Assembly: GCA_030148225.1 (NCBI GenBank)
Contig: JASBTX010000040.1
Coordinates: 1 to 44,408 of the forward strand
Reading direction: 5' to 3'
Length of the DNA stretch: 44,408 nt
DNA from: Paracoccaceae bacterium
GTDB taxonomy: Bacteria; Pseudomonadota; Alphaproteobacteria; Rhodobacterales; Rhodobacteraceae
The position numbers and the translations under genes are program-made. Shown in pieces: positions 37,528-44,408 of the stretch (position 1 is the first letter of the stretch; every line of letters begins with the position of its first letter). The notes under the pieces are model-generated. The model saw nothing but the letters and a program-made list of their open reading frames with translations, did not search any database and was not told where the DNA came from.

Positions 37528-38342
37528 AAACCGTCCAGATCGGCGAGATATCCGTTTCCAACACTGCTCCGTTTGCGCTTATCGCGGGTCCGTGCCAGCT
37601 TGAAAGCCTGAATCATGCGCGCATGATGGCGACCCGCATCGCGGCCGCTGCCGAGGCGACGGACACGCCATGGATCTTCAAGTCGAGCTATGACAAGGCC
37701 AACCGTTCGTCCCTGTCAGGCAAGCGCGGTCTGGGCATGGACGAAGGCCTGACGATCCTGTCCAAGATCCGCGACGAATTCGGCGTGCCGGTCCTGACCG
37801 ACGTGCACGGGCCCGACCAATGCGCCCCCGTGGCACAAGCGGTCGATGTGCTGCAAATCCCCGCCTTCCTGTCGCGCCAGACCGACCTGCTGCTGGCCGC
37901 CGGCGAAACCGGCGCCGCGATCAACGTCAAGAAAGGCCAGTTCCTCGCCCCCTGGGAGATGGAGAACGTTGCTGCCAAGATTGCAAGCACCGGCAACACC
38001 CGCATTATGCTTTGCGAACGCGGTGCGAGTTTCGGCTACAACATGCTGGTCTCTGACATGCGGTCGCTGCCGATCATGGCGCAGACCGGCTACCCGGTGG
38101 TGTTCGACGCCACCCATTCGGTGCAATTGCCCGGCGGGCAGGGGACAAGTTCGGGCGGGCAGCGCGAATTCGTACCGCCCCTCGCGCGCGCCGCTGTGGC
38201 CGTGGGCTGTGCCGCGGTTTTCATCGAGACCCATGACGACCCCGACAACGCGCCCTGCGACGGGCCGAACATGGTGCCCATCGACCAATTGCAGGCCCTT
38301 CTGTCTGTCATGCGCCGCATCGACCGGGTGGTGAAAGACTGA
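37524..38342 (+). CDS. kdsA: Kdo-8-phosphate synthase
   Basis: A 272-residue aldolase-type synthase of the DAHP/Kdo8P family: [12 protein letters not shown] (the AGPC start), [99 protein letters not shown]. It joins arabinose-5-P with phosphoenolpyruvate. Since a chromosomal copy is essential for LPS, this is probably a second, capsule-dedicated copy. Last gene of the row. Confidence 0.94.
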   Translation: MKTVQIGEISVSNTAPFALIAGPCQLESLNHARMMATRIAAAAEATDTPWIFKSSYDKANRSSLSGKRGLGMDEGLTILSKIRDEFGVPVLTDVHGPDQCAPVAQAVDVLQIPAFLSRQTDLLLAAGETGAAINVKKGQFLAPWEMENVAAKIASTGNTRIMLCERGASFGYNMLVSDMRSLPIMAQTGYPVVFDATHSVQLPGGQGTSSGGQREFVPPLARAAVAVGCAAVFIETHDDPDNAPCDGPNMVPIDQLQALLSVMRRIDRVVKD

Positions 38343-38373
38343 GTCTGCCCTGGCGCTGTTCGGGATCCTTTCG

Positions 38374-38395
38374 CTGCCGTGACCTGTCACGGCAG
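38374..38395 (+). terminator. hairpin after kdsA
   Basis: CTGCCGTGAC-CT-GTCACGGCAG, a perfect 10-bp stem 31 bases behind the kdsA stop codon. It probably ends the Kdo transcript. Confidence 0.6.
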
Positions 38396-38470
38396 GTGCC
38401 GCGCATACGCTCTGCAAACTTTTGATAGTTTCAGCACTCCTTTGGCGGGATCGATGTCAAAATCTCGTCA

Positions 38471-38491
38471 CCCCCTGCTTAAGACAGGGGG
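38471..38491 (+). terminator. second hairpin between kdsA and the sigma-54 promoter
   Basis: CCCCCTG (38471-38477) and CAGGGGG (38485-38491) around CTTAAGA. It backs up the first hairpin and isolates the sigma-54 promoter from upstream transcription. Confidence 0.5.
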
Positions 38492-38647
38492 CTTGATCCT
38501 GAAGGTTCGACGACAGTTCGACACGTGACGTCTAGAGAAGGGTTAACGCGTCGATTTTCTGACATTTGGCGCGAAGAATTGAGCCTGGCGCGGAGTTGGG
38601 GGTCGGATTTTGGTGTTCCGGGGGGTCGTGGGGCCTTGGAGACCAGA

Positions 38648-38663
38648 TGGCACGATCCGTGCT
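38648..38663 (+). promoter_or_regulatory. sigma-54 (RpoN) promoter
   Basis: TGGCACG-ATCC-GTGCT fits the -24/-12 consensus TGGCACG-N4-TTGCW with one mismatch, and GG (38649-38650) and GC (38661-38662) are exactly ten bases apart. The start codon of the sigma-54 activator is 35 bases downstream, which suggests autoregulation. Confidence 0.8.
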
Positions 38664-38697
38664 TGGAAGAATTGCTAACGAAATAAAGAGGGTACCC

Positions 38698-39795
38698 ATG
38701 GCCGATATCTGCATCACCGCACCGCGTTTTGAGGCTGCCGAGGCGCTCCGGATGGCTTTGGCCGACCGGGGGCTGGACGTCAGCCTTGGGTTCCGTCCGA
38801 CCTGCCACACGCTGGTTCAGGGCGGTCCCGTGACCGACCAGGCCGCATTGGTGGAGCTGGCGCGCAAGCTGGGGGCGAAGCGGGTTGTGGTGGTCCGGCA
38901 GGAGGCCGAGGCCTGGGCCGTGACCGAGACATTGGGCGGCCGTATCCTGCATGTGGACCTGCCTGCGGGGGATGACGGTGCGGCGCTGCTGGCGCTGGCC
39001 GATCTGCTGGCGTCCCCGTTCAGCGCGATGGTGGCCAGCGATCCCTCGACCGCGGCGCTGGTGTCGATGGCGCGCCGGGTGGCGCGGTTCGACGTGAGCG
39101 TGTTCATCAACGGCCCCACGGGCAGCGGCAAGGAAGTGCTGTCGCGCTTCATCCATGATGCCTCGCCGCGGGCCGAGAAGCCCTTTATCGCGATCAATTG
39201 CGCGGCCATTCCCGAAAACATGCTGGAGGCGCTGCTCTTCGGCTATGAGAAGGGCGCCTTCACCGGTGCCACGGCCCCGAACAAGGGCTATATCCGGGCG
39301 GCCTGCGGCGGCACGCTGCTGCTCGATGAGATCTCCGAACTTCCCTTGGGTCTGCAGGCCAAGCTGTTGCGGGTGCTGCAGGAAAAGGTGGTGACGCCTC
39401 TGGGCAGTCAGACCGAGACACCCGTGGATATCCGCGTCATCGCGACCTCGAACCGTCACATGGCGTCAGAAGTGGCCAAGGGCACGTTCCGGGAGGATCT
39501 GTTCTACCGCCTGAACGTGTTCCCGCTGCAGACGCAGCCTTTGGCGGCACGGCCGAAGGACATTCCTGTTCTGGCGCGCGCGATGCTGCGGCGTCACAGC
39601 GCCAAGGTGCCGGCCCCGCTGCTGTCTGACGCGGCCTGCGCGGTGCTGCTGGCGCATGACTGGCCGGGCAATGTGCGCGAGCTGGAGAACGTCATGCAGC
39701 GGGCGCTGGTTCTGGCCGAAGGGGCCACGATCGGGGCCGAGCACATCATGCTGCTGACCGGCGCCGAGCCCAGCCTGCCGGCCCGCGCGGCCTGA
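38698..39795 (+). CDS. sigma-54 activator without DNA-binding domain (FlbD-like)
   Basis: A 365-residue enhancer-binding-type protein. Residues 1-110 resemble a degenerate receiver without the phosphorylated Asp pattern; residues about 112-340 are the AAA+ core with Walker A GPTGSGKE (139-146), the sigma-54 contact loop GAFTGA (186-191), Walker B LLLDE (Asp210, Glu211) and the arginine-finger region REDLFYRLNVF. After WPGNVRELENVMQRAL the protein stops within about 30 residues, so the usual Fis-type helix-turn-helix is missing. It resembles the flagellar regulator FlbD of alphaproteobacteria in its short, receiver-like N-terminus. The start is preceded by AAAGAGGG. FliS lies in the same region, so a flagellar role is likely. 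Confidence 0.8.
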   Translation: MADICITAPRFEAAEALRMALADRGLDVSLGFRPTCHTLVQGGPVTDQAALVELARKLGAKRVVVVRQEAEAWAVTETLGGRILHVDLPAGDDGAALLALADLLASPFSAMVASDPSTAALVSMARRVARFDVSVFINGPTGSGKEVLSRFIHDASPRAEKPFIAINCAAIPENMLEALLFGYEKGAFTGATAPNKGYIRAACGGTLLLDEISELPLGLQAKLLRVLQEKVVTPLGSQTETPVDIRVIATSNRHMASEVAKGTFREDLFYRLNVFPLQTQPLAARPKDIPVLARAMLRRHSAKVPAPLLSDAACAVLLAHDWPGNVRELENVMQRALVLAEGATIGAEHIMLLTGAEPSLPARAA

Positions 39796-40187
39796 GGACA
39801 CGAAGACCATGAGCATCACCGGAGCCACCTCCGCTGCCAGCATGTCGCACGCCACTCTCGTGGGGGCGCGGCCCGGTCCAGCCAACACTCCCCCGCCCCC
39901 GGGGACAGCGGCTGGACCGGAATTTCTGAATAGACTTGGAGGCGAAAAGATCGGTTGCAAATACAGGTTTGCAAGCCGTCCCTATCGCAGATCGTATTCA
40001 ACCGGGTGTCGCAATATCGAACAGAACTTTTGACACCCCAAAGGACATTTCGCGCAAGACTCTGTGAATCTTTTGGAGTAGCCTATGTGTGTTCGACGTA
40101 ACTTTAGTACAGTCGAACCATCGGTTGATCGGTTCCGAGTTCCCCACTTCAGAGAGGTTTTGCGCACGAAACACAGAGAGATATTGT
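39796..40187. other. 392-base gap before the sensor genes
   Basis: Non-coding, except for a possible 74-residue frame at 39809-40033 whose first half has plausible codons but whose second half does not; I regard it as doubtful. The GC content falls sharply after 39930. GTTTTGC-GC-ACGAAAC at 40157-40172 is a two-mismatch relative of the 16-bp palindromes. No promoter could be assigned with confidence. Confidence 0.4.
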
Positions 40188-40688
40188 ATGTCCTCACACT
40201 GGACGCATGAACTTGATAAGACCGGGTTCTACCTGGAAATGATCGCGAACCTGACAAGCTCTCTGGAGCGCGTCATCGGATATGAAGATGCCGAAGGCTA
40301 TTTGGCTCTGGTCGGTTCCGAAATGGGACATGATCTTTACAAGACCTACTGCTCGGACGCCGGAGTGTCCGATCTGCCCATTGAAAAAATCGCCGAAGTT
40401 CTGGTTGATCTCAAAGCACGTATCGATGGGGGGTTTTCGATTGAGTCCATCGAGGATGGAAAAATAACTCTCGTCAATACGCGTTGCCCATTCGGCGAAA
40501 AGGCGCTTGGGCGGCAATCCCTTTGCATGATGACCTCGTCCGTATTCGGAACCATCAGCTCGGAAGCGGCCGGACAGGCCAATGTCGATATCCAGAAATC
40601 CATTGCCGCAGGTGACACGCGTTGCCGTGTTGTCATTTATCTGAATCAGCCTGACGCTCCGGGCAAAAGATATTTTGGTCGCGTATGA
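40188..40688 (+). CDS. methanogen-output-domain-like sensory protein
   Basis: A 166-residue protein. Its pattern (TGFYLEMIANLTSSLERVIGYEDAEGYLALVGSEMGHDLYKTY near residue 10-52, and the cysteine-containing NTRCPFG and SLCMMTSSVFG) resembles the 'metanogen output domain 1' proteins, found as partners of histidine kinases. The two conserved-looking cysteines in CPFG and LCMM could bind a ligand or sense redox state. The stop overlaps the start of the kinase gene (ATGA), so the two proteins are probably made together and interact. The family name is from pattern memory, not a search. Confidence 0.55.
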   Translation: MSSHWTHELDKTGFYLEMIANLTSSLERVIGYEDAEGYLALVGSEMGHDLYKTYCSDAGVSDLPIEKIAEVLVDLKARIDGGFSIESIEDGKITLVNTRCPFGEKALGRQSLCMMTSSVFGTISSEAAGQANVDIQKSIAAGDTRCRVVIYLNQPDAPGKRYFGRV

Positions 40689-42649
40689 CACAGCTGCCGG
40701 AGTCCATACATACGGTTTACGATTTCATTCGCGACGCTTCGGCGCCCTTTATGGTGCTGGACGGAAAAGGTGTCTGTCTTTTTGAAAACCAGGCGATGCA
40801 GCGGTTGAACCAGACCGACGCGTTGTCGCGTTATTTCGAAACCGATATCGGTCGCGATACGCTGAAGGCCGGTGCACATCAGAGCACCCCCCTGCCGTTT
40901 TCCTTCATGGGGACGGAAGGCCGTCAGCGCGCCAATATCCGGCGGCTTACTCCGACCACTGATGCAGTCTTCCTGCTGGTGAAGATCGTCCAGAGCGCCC
41001 GCATGGCAGCCTTCACCATGGCCAGACAGGCGGAGGCACTTGCGCAGCTGCAATCCTATCATCAGCGTCGTATGGCCGATCGGTTCGAGTCATTTTTCAA
41101 GACGGCACAGGACGGTCATGCCATTCTGAACCGGAGTGGGGAATTTCTGCACGCCAATCCGGCATTGCGACGTTTGGCAAATGTCGAGGAAAGTCTTTGT
41201 GCGGAATGCGCGTTGGCCGAATGCGGGATGTGCAAAAAGACCTTTCTCGACCTGATCGAGGCAGATTTTGACCGGACACAGATCATTGATCCCGAAACTT
41301 CCCGGATCGACCTGTCCAGAATCGCGCCGTCCAAATTCGATGCAACGCTTCGGGCGTCCAATCGTGATATCCCGGTGTCCGTCACCCTGGCGTCGAACGG
41401 ATCCGAAAGTGCCCCGGAGTTTTTCCTGACCCTGCGCGACCTGACGGAATCGCACCGCTATGCCGAGGTCAAGAAGCTCAATTCCGAGCTTGATATGGCC
41501 AACAAGGCGATGGACGAATTCAACCGCCTCATGTCGCACGAGATGCGCGCGCCCCTGTCGAAACTGGTCTCCATCGCGGAAAACCTGCGCAGCTTTGGCG
41601 AGCTCGGCACCGAGGCCGACCGCTATGTCACCATGATGGAAGAGGCCGCGAAAGATGCGCTGCTGCAATACAGTTCCATCCTCAGTCTGAGCCGGGGCAG
41701 CAAGCGCGAGATCGTGCATTTCCAGCCCGTGGAGCTTGTCGAGCGGTTGATGCGCCAGCACGCGCTGATCGCCGAGCATCATCAGGTTCACCTGAGCGGC
41801 ACCATCTCTGGCGACAGGCATGCCTCTGTGCCGGTTGATGCAACCGATGTCTTCCTCATCATGACGAACCTTGTGTCGAACGCCCTCAAACATACCAAGG
41901 CAGGGGACGAGGTCGTGTTCTCGATCCTGGTGCATGAGGAGAGCCGATCGCTGGAATTGCGGGTCCGGGATACGGGTGCCGGTATTTCCGAAGCGCTGCG
42001 TCCGCGGATCTACGATGCCTTCGTCACCACCTCGGGGGACATGGAGATCCAGTCCGGCATTGGCGTCGGCCTGGCGCTCGTCAAGCGGGCCGTCGAGATC
42101 CGCAAGGGTACGATCGATTTCACCTCGGAGCTTGGACAAGGCACCAGCTTTACCGTGACGCTGCCTTTCGCCGAGGGTGAAGTGATGTCGGACGCTCCTG
42201 AAGAGGCGATGCCGGTTTCCGAACAGGTAAACCTCATGCCTGGTGACACGATCCTCGTGATCGACGACGATGTGGTCAATCTGCAGATCCTGTCAGCACG
42301 GCTGAGCGCCTATGGCTACAAGGTGCTGACCGCGTCCGGGGGCACAGGGGCGTTGCGCATCCTCAAGACCATCGAGGGCGCATGGCCGAAGCTGATCTTC
42401 ATCGACCGCAACATGCCCGACCTGAACGGTATGGAAACCACGCGGATCATTCGCAGCCGGTTCCGCAAAAAGGACAGCTATATCTGTGGGCTGACCGCCT
42501 ATGTCGATCAGGAGATCGTCAAGGACATGACGGCGGCCGGGATGGATTGTGTCGAACAGAAACCGCTGAGCGCCGCGACGCTGGAAAAATATCTCAAGCC
42601 CAAGCGGAACGAACCACCGCAGTCGGAGAAATCGGTCCGGTGGGCCTGA
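40685..42649 (+). CDS. hybrid histidine kinase with Cys cluster and receiver
   Basis: A 654-residue cytoplasmic protein without membrane segments. Residues about 10-120 and 130-260 are two PAS-like units; the second contains Cys172, Cys175, Cys180 and Cys183 (C-x2-C-x4-C-x2-C), an arrangement suited to an iron-sulfur or zinc site. HisKA is at 275-340 with His285 in SHEMRAP, the HATPase domain at about 395-500 (NLVSNALKH), and a C-terminal receiver at 520-640 with Asp574 in FIDRNMPDLNG. It is coupled by ATGA overlap to the output-domain gene. The signal may be redox or oxygen. The regulated genes are unknown; flagellar neighbours suggest motility control. Confidence 0.85.
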   Translation: MTQLPESIHTVYDFIRDASAPFMVLDGKGVCLFENQAMQRLNQTDALSRYFETDIGRDTLKAGAHQSTPLPFSFMGTEGRQRANIRRLTPTTDAVFLLVKIVQSARMAAFTMARQAEALAQLQSYHQRRMADRFESFFKTAQDGHAILNRSGEFLHANPALRRLANVEESLCAECALAECGMCKKTFLDLIEADFDRTQIIDPETSRIDLSRIAPSKFDATLRASNRDIPVSVTLASNGSESAPEFFLTLRDLTESHRYAEVKKLNSELDMANKAMDEFNRLMSHEMRAPLSKLVSIAENLRSFGELGTEADRYVTMMEEAAKDALLQYSSILSLSRGSKREIVHFQPVELVERLMRQHALIAEHHQVHLSGTISGDRHASVPVDATDVFLIMTNLVSNALKHTKAGDEVVFSILVHEESRSLELRVRDTGAGISEALRPRIYDAFVTTSGDMEIQSGIGVGLALVKRAVEIRKGTIDFTSELGQGTSFTVTLPFAEGEVMSDAPEEAMPVSEQVNLMPGDTILVIDDDVVNLQILSARLSAYGYKVLTASGGTGALRILKTIEGAWPKLIFIDRNMPDLNGMETTRIIRSRFRKKDSYICGLTAYVDQEIVKDMTAAGMDCVEQKPLSAATLEKYLKPKRNEPPQSEKSVRWA

Positions 42650-42655
42650 CCGGGA

Positions 42656-42880
42656 TCACCCGTCCCGTGACCGGTGCATCCGCCAGAGTCCGACCGCGAA
42701 AGCAAGGCTGCCAAGCCCGCAGATGCCCAGCCCGATGGCCAGGGGGGACGGCGCAAGGCCGCTGATCCGAACCGCCCAGTCGGGCTGCAGGTAAAGTGCC
42801 GCGATCAACGCTCCGGCAATGGTCAGGAACCCGCGCAGGGTGCTGCATGTGGCGCAGCGCGATCCGGGTCCGCCGATCAT
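42656..42880 (-). CDS. small two-helix membrane protein
   Basis: A 74-residue protein with hydrophobic segments LRGFLTIAGALIAALYL and LAIGLGICGLGSLAFAVGLW and a basic end. The start at 42880 overlaps the stop of the upstream FliT-like gene (ATGA), which supports it as the third gene of the fliS row. It ends six bases from the stop of the kinase gene. Not recognised; it may be a membrane anchor or accessory of the flagellar apparatus. Confidence 0.6.
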   Translation of the reverse strand: MIGGPGSRCATCSTLRGFLTIAGALIAALYLQPDWAVRISGLAPSPLAIGLGICGLGSLAFAVGLWRMHRSRDG

Positions 42881-43209
42881 GCGGGACGTTTCCGGGAACG
42901 TTCGGTGTTCAGGTAGATCAGCTTGGCTTTCTTCTGCATCGCCTGTTTGGCGGAGCGGTCCACCAGCACGTCGATGGCGCGCCGCACTGCCAGCAACGCA
43001 TCGTTGAGCACGACCACCCGCTCGGACGCATCGCCCTGCATCAGGTCCGTACCGCCGATGAGGGCGATCACCTCGTTGCGCAGGGCATGATCTGCGCAGG
43101 AGATGCGCGACAGATCCTCTGAGGCGACCGCTGATTCCAGATTCGCGATCAACCTGTTCATCCGCGTCGCCATGCCTTGATCCGGCATGTAATTTCGGGG
43201 GGATGTCAT
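42877..43209 (-). CDS. FliT-like flagellar chaperone candidate
   Basis: A 110-residue, almost all-helical protein (MNRLIANLESAVASEDLSRI..., VVVLNDALLAVRRAIDVLVDRSAKQAMQKKAKLIYL). Its size, helical content and place directly after fliS (four-base overlap) fit the FliT role, a chaperone for FliD, but sequence identity cannot be judged here. The C-terminus is basic. Confidence 0.45.
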   Translation of the reverse strand: MTSPRNYMPDQGMATRMNRLIANLESAVASEDLSRISCADHALRNEVIALIGGTDLMQGDASERVVVLNDALLAVRRAIDVLVDRSAKQAMQKKAKLIYLNTERSRKRPA

Positions 43210-43604
43210 TCGGCGGCCATCTCCAGTTGGGGCCCGATCCCTTTCCAGGCTTCGAGGATTTCAGCCATGGCATCGGCGGCTTCCCTGAGACGGGCATCGG
43301 ACTCGTCGCGCCACGCCTTCAGCACGTGGAACCGCGCGAATTCGTAGAGCTGAAACAGGTCTCCCGCGATCTCTCCGCCGAGTTCGAAATCAAGGCTGGA
43401 CTGCAGGATGTAGATCGCCGTCAGCGCCCGGTTGACATGGTCTGCGGGCAAGGGGCGTGCGCTGTCCTGAGCCGCGGCGAGGACGCCGAGAGCGCGGGAC
43501 AACTCTTTCAGGGTGACGAACACGACATCGTAGGGTTTGGTCGCGGTTTCCTGAAAGATCGTATCGGCTTGCCGATAGCGGGATCGTGCAAACGCAAAAC
43601 TCAT
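43206..43604 (-). CDS. fliS: flagellin export chaperone FliS
   Basis: A 132-residue helical-bundle protein. Features are YRQADTIFQETATKPYDVVFVTLKELSRAL at the N-terminus, NRALTAIYILQSSLDFELGGEIAGDLFQLYEFARFHVLKAW in the middle (the 'L.FELGGEIA..L..LY' box is diagnostic) and a final AWKGIG helix. FliS binds the flagellin C-terminus and prevents early polymerisation. The start at 43604 has a ribosome site GGAGAGG just upstream. First gene of a coupled row with the FliT-like and membrane proteins. No flagellin or FliD gene is in the window. Confidence 0.85.
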   Translation of the reverse strand: MSFAFARSRYRQADTIFQETATKPYDVVFVTLKELSRALGVLAAAQDSARPLPADHVNRALTAIYILQSSLDFELGGEIAGDLFQLYEFARFHVLKAWRDESDARLREAADAMAEILEAWKGIGPQLEMAAE

Positions 43605-44252
43605 CGGGCCTCTCCTTGCAATGTCGCTGTGGCTGATTCTCTTAACGGCGACGGCCGGGAGATTTTTAGAATCGCTGTGGGGAACGGGAAAAACCGGCAT
43701 GTCACAGCGCCGTGCATCGCACCCCCACAGACCACGGCCACCCCCCGGCACAGGATCGCAGGGGACCCATACCGGCGATCCCATGCTTTTCGGCAGTCCC
43801 TATCCTTAGGGGTATCCGGGAAACTATCTTTTGCACAAAAAATACCATTGAGATACGGCTCAATTCCAATTGGAACCTTATCGTATTATTTGGATACGCT
43901 TTCATATCCTTGAAGCAACTTCAGAGAATTCGATTAGACTTAGGATAGATTGAGATCAGCCATTGTTTCCCCGATTTATTTATTATGAAATCGAGGCGGG
44001 AGTTCACCTGAATTTGGAAACAACATGGTTTAAAAAGCTGCAGAAAAGAAAGTGATGCTGCAAACGAATAAACGGATCAAAGAATTAGAATTTTAATAAA
44101 TTTTTAAAAATTCTTTTCCTCATTTATTCGATCTTGATAAATCTGATTACGGCCCGTTGGAGAAAATGTTGATTTTCTCCGCGAGGCTCTGTTTTCCAAA
44201 TTCTGAAATGTCTTCTCCGGGTCTCGATCAATTGACTGGTCGGAGATGACAG
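43605..44252. other. 648-base intergenic region, AT-rich in the right half
   Basis: Separates the divergent fliS row from the partial gene at the right edge. From 43840 to 44160 the DNA is much richer in A and T than anything else in the window. I see a weak dyad CGATTT...AAATCG near 43973-43996 but no convincing promoter, tRNA or reading frame. A minus-strand frame at 44124-44390 is probably fortuitous because the plus strand there encodes the protein at 44253. Confidence 0.4.
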
Positions 44253-44408
44253 ATGGAACCTTTGGTTGATGTATTCGGGACGCAGACGTCTGCGGCGGGT
44301 CTTTCGTTTGGGTTGCGGGGGATTGTTGACTGGAGTGTGCAGCAGCCGTTTCTGGACGTGTTCAAGACGGCGCGGGCGTGGCACGCGCATACCGAGAGCC
44401 AGTGGGGC
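44253..44408 (+). CDS. N-terminus of a large protein, cut by the window end
   Basis: A plus-strand frame starts at ATG 44253 and stays open for 52 codons to the right edge. The visible part contains GLSFGLRGIVDWSVQQPFLD then VFKTARAWHAH and ends SQWG. I recall similar '...DWS...PFLD..KTARPW..H...QWG' openings from large secreted polysaccharide- or calcium-binding proteins of roseobacters, so a surface or extracellular protein is possible. The family is not certain and most of the gene is outside the window. Confidence 0.55.
   Translation, partial: MEPLVDVFGTQTSAAGLSFGLRGIVDWSVQQPFLDVFKTARAWHAHTESQWG

Noticed and set aside
39809..40033. possible 74-residue protein after the sigma-54 activator
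   Set aside because: Codon pattern fades in the second half, no ribosome site of note and no recognisable domain; kept only as a remark in the gap entry.
44124..44390. 88-codon minus-strand frame at the right edge
   Set aside because: The plus strand from 44253 encodes a better, protein-like sequence, and the frame has no ribosome site.
1..44408. CRISPR arrays, tRNA and rRNA genes
   Set aside because: No regularly spaced identical repeats with unique spacers and no cloverleaf or rRNA signature were seen; the palindrome family is irregularly spaced and inside genes.

Overview
The window looks like part of an extrachromosomal replicon of a marine alphaproteobacterium of the Roseobacter group (Rhodobacterales). 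The evidence is the high-GC codon use, a RepA-type (RPA family) initiator with a divergent parAB pair, a dTDP-rhamnose operon directly behind repA, and the dominance of surface-polysaccharide genes. This is the architecture of the RepA-I 'biofilm' plasmids described in roseobacters. The assignment is by gene content and order; no database search was possible.

Layout. (1) 1-1.9 kb: the tip of an insertion sequence, a small Cys/His protein, a nucleotidyltransferase-fold protein, an NTF2-like protein and a small membrane protein. The first 900 bases are visibly poorer in GC than the rest. (2) 2-16.4 kb: a large FAS1/RTX/DUF4214 secreted protein, a sulfotransferase, a GFA-family zinc protein, five glycosyltransferases or related proteins (one a GT2-GT4 fusion), and the ABC capsule exporter kpsM/kpsT/kpsE. 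(3) 16.5-20.6 kb: parB and parA on the minus strand, an origin with three 22-bp iterons and a consensus DnaA box, then repA on the plus strand. (4) 20.6-24 kb: rfbC-rfbB-rfbD-rfbA, with rfbC overlapping the repA stop codon by one base. (5) 24.1-32.9 kb: a DUF2793 protein, a phosphohexomutase, and a minus-strand operon gmd - glycosyltransferase - sulfotransferase - manC that makes GDP-mannose-derived sugars. (6) 33.2-33.7 kb: a BrnT/BrnA toxin-antitoxin pair. (7) 33.8-38.3 kb: two glycosyltransferases and the Kdo set kpsF-kdsB-kdsA. (8) 38.6-44.4 kb: a sigma-54 activator behind its own -24/-12 promoter, an output-domain protein with a hybrid histidine kinase, a FliS / FliT-like / membrane-protein micro-operon, and the start of a further protein at the right edge.

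The genes combine into a programme for building and exporting a complex, probably sulfated and rhamnose-containing polysaccharide linked through Kdo, together with a secreted adhesin and flagellar accessory functions: a 'swim or stick' replicon kept by parAB and brnTA.

The most unusual signal is a family of palindromes of the form GTTTCGC-N(1 or 2)-GCGAAAC. I found eleven, six with perfect arms, all within 11.4-16.7 kb next to parB and none with comparable arms elsewhere in the window. Most lie inside the capsule and glycosyltransferase genes, one lies in the 47-bp kpsE/kpsM divergent gap, and two form the core of 56-bp tripartite dyads that bracket one glycosyltransferase gene. I read them as a dispersed centromere (parS-like array) for the local ParB; a replicon-wide operator or a lineage-specific genomic motif remain possible.
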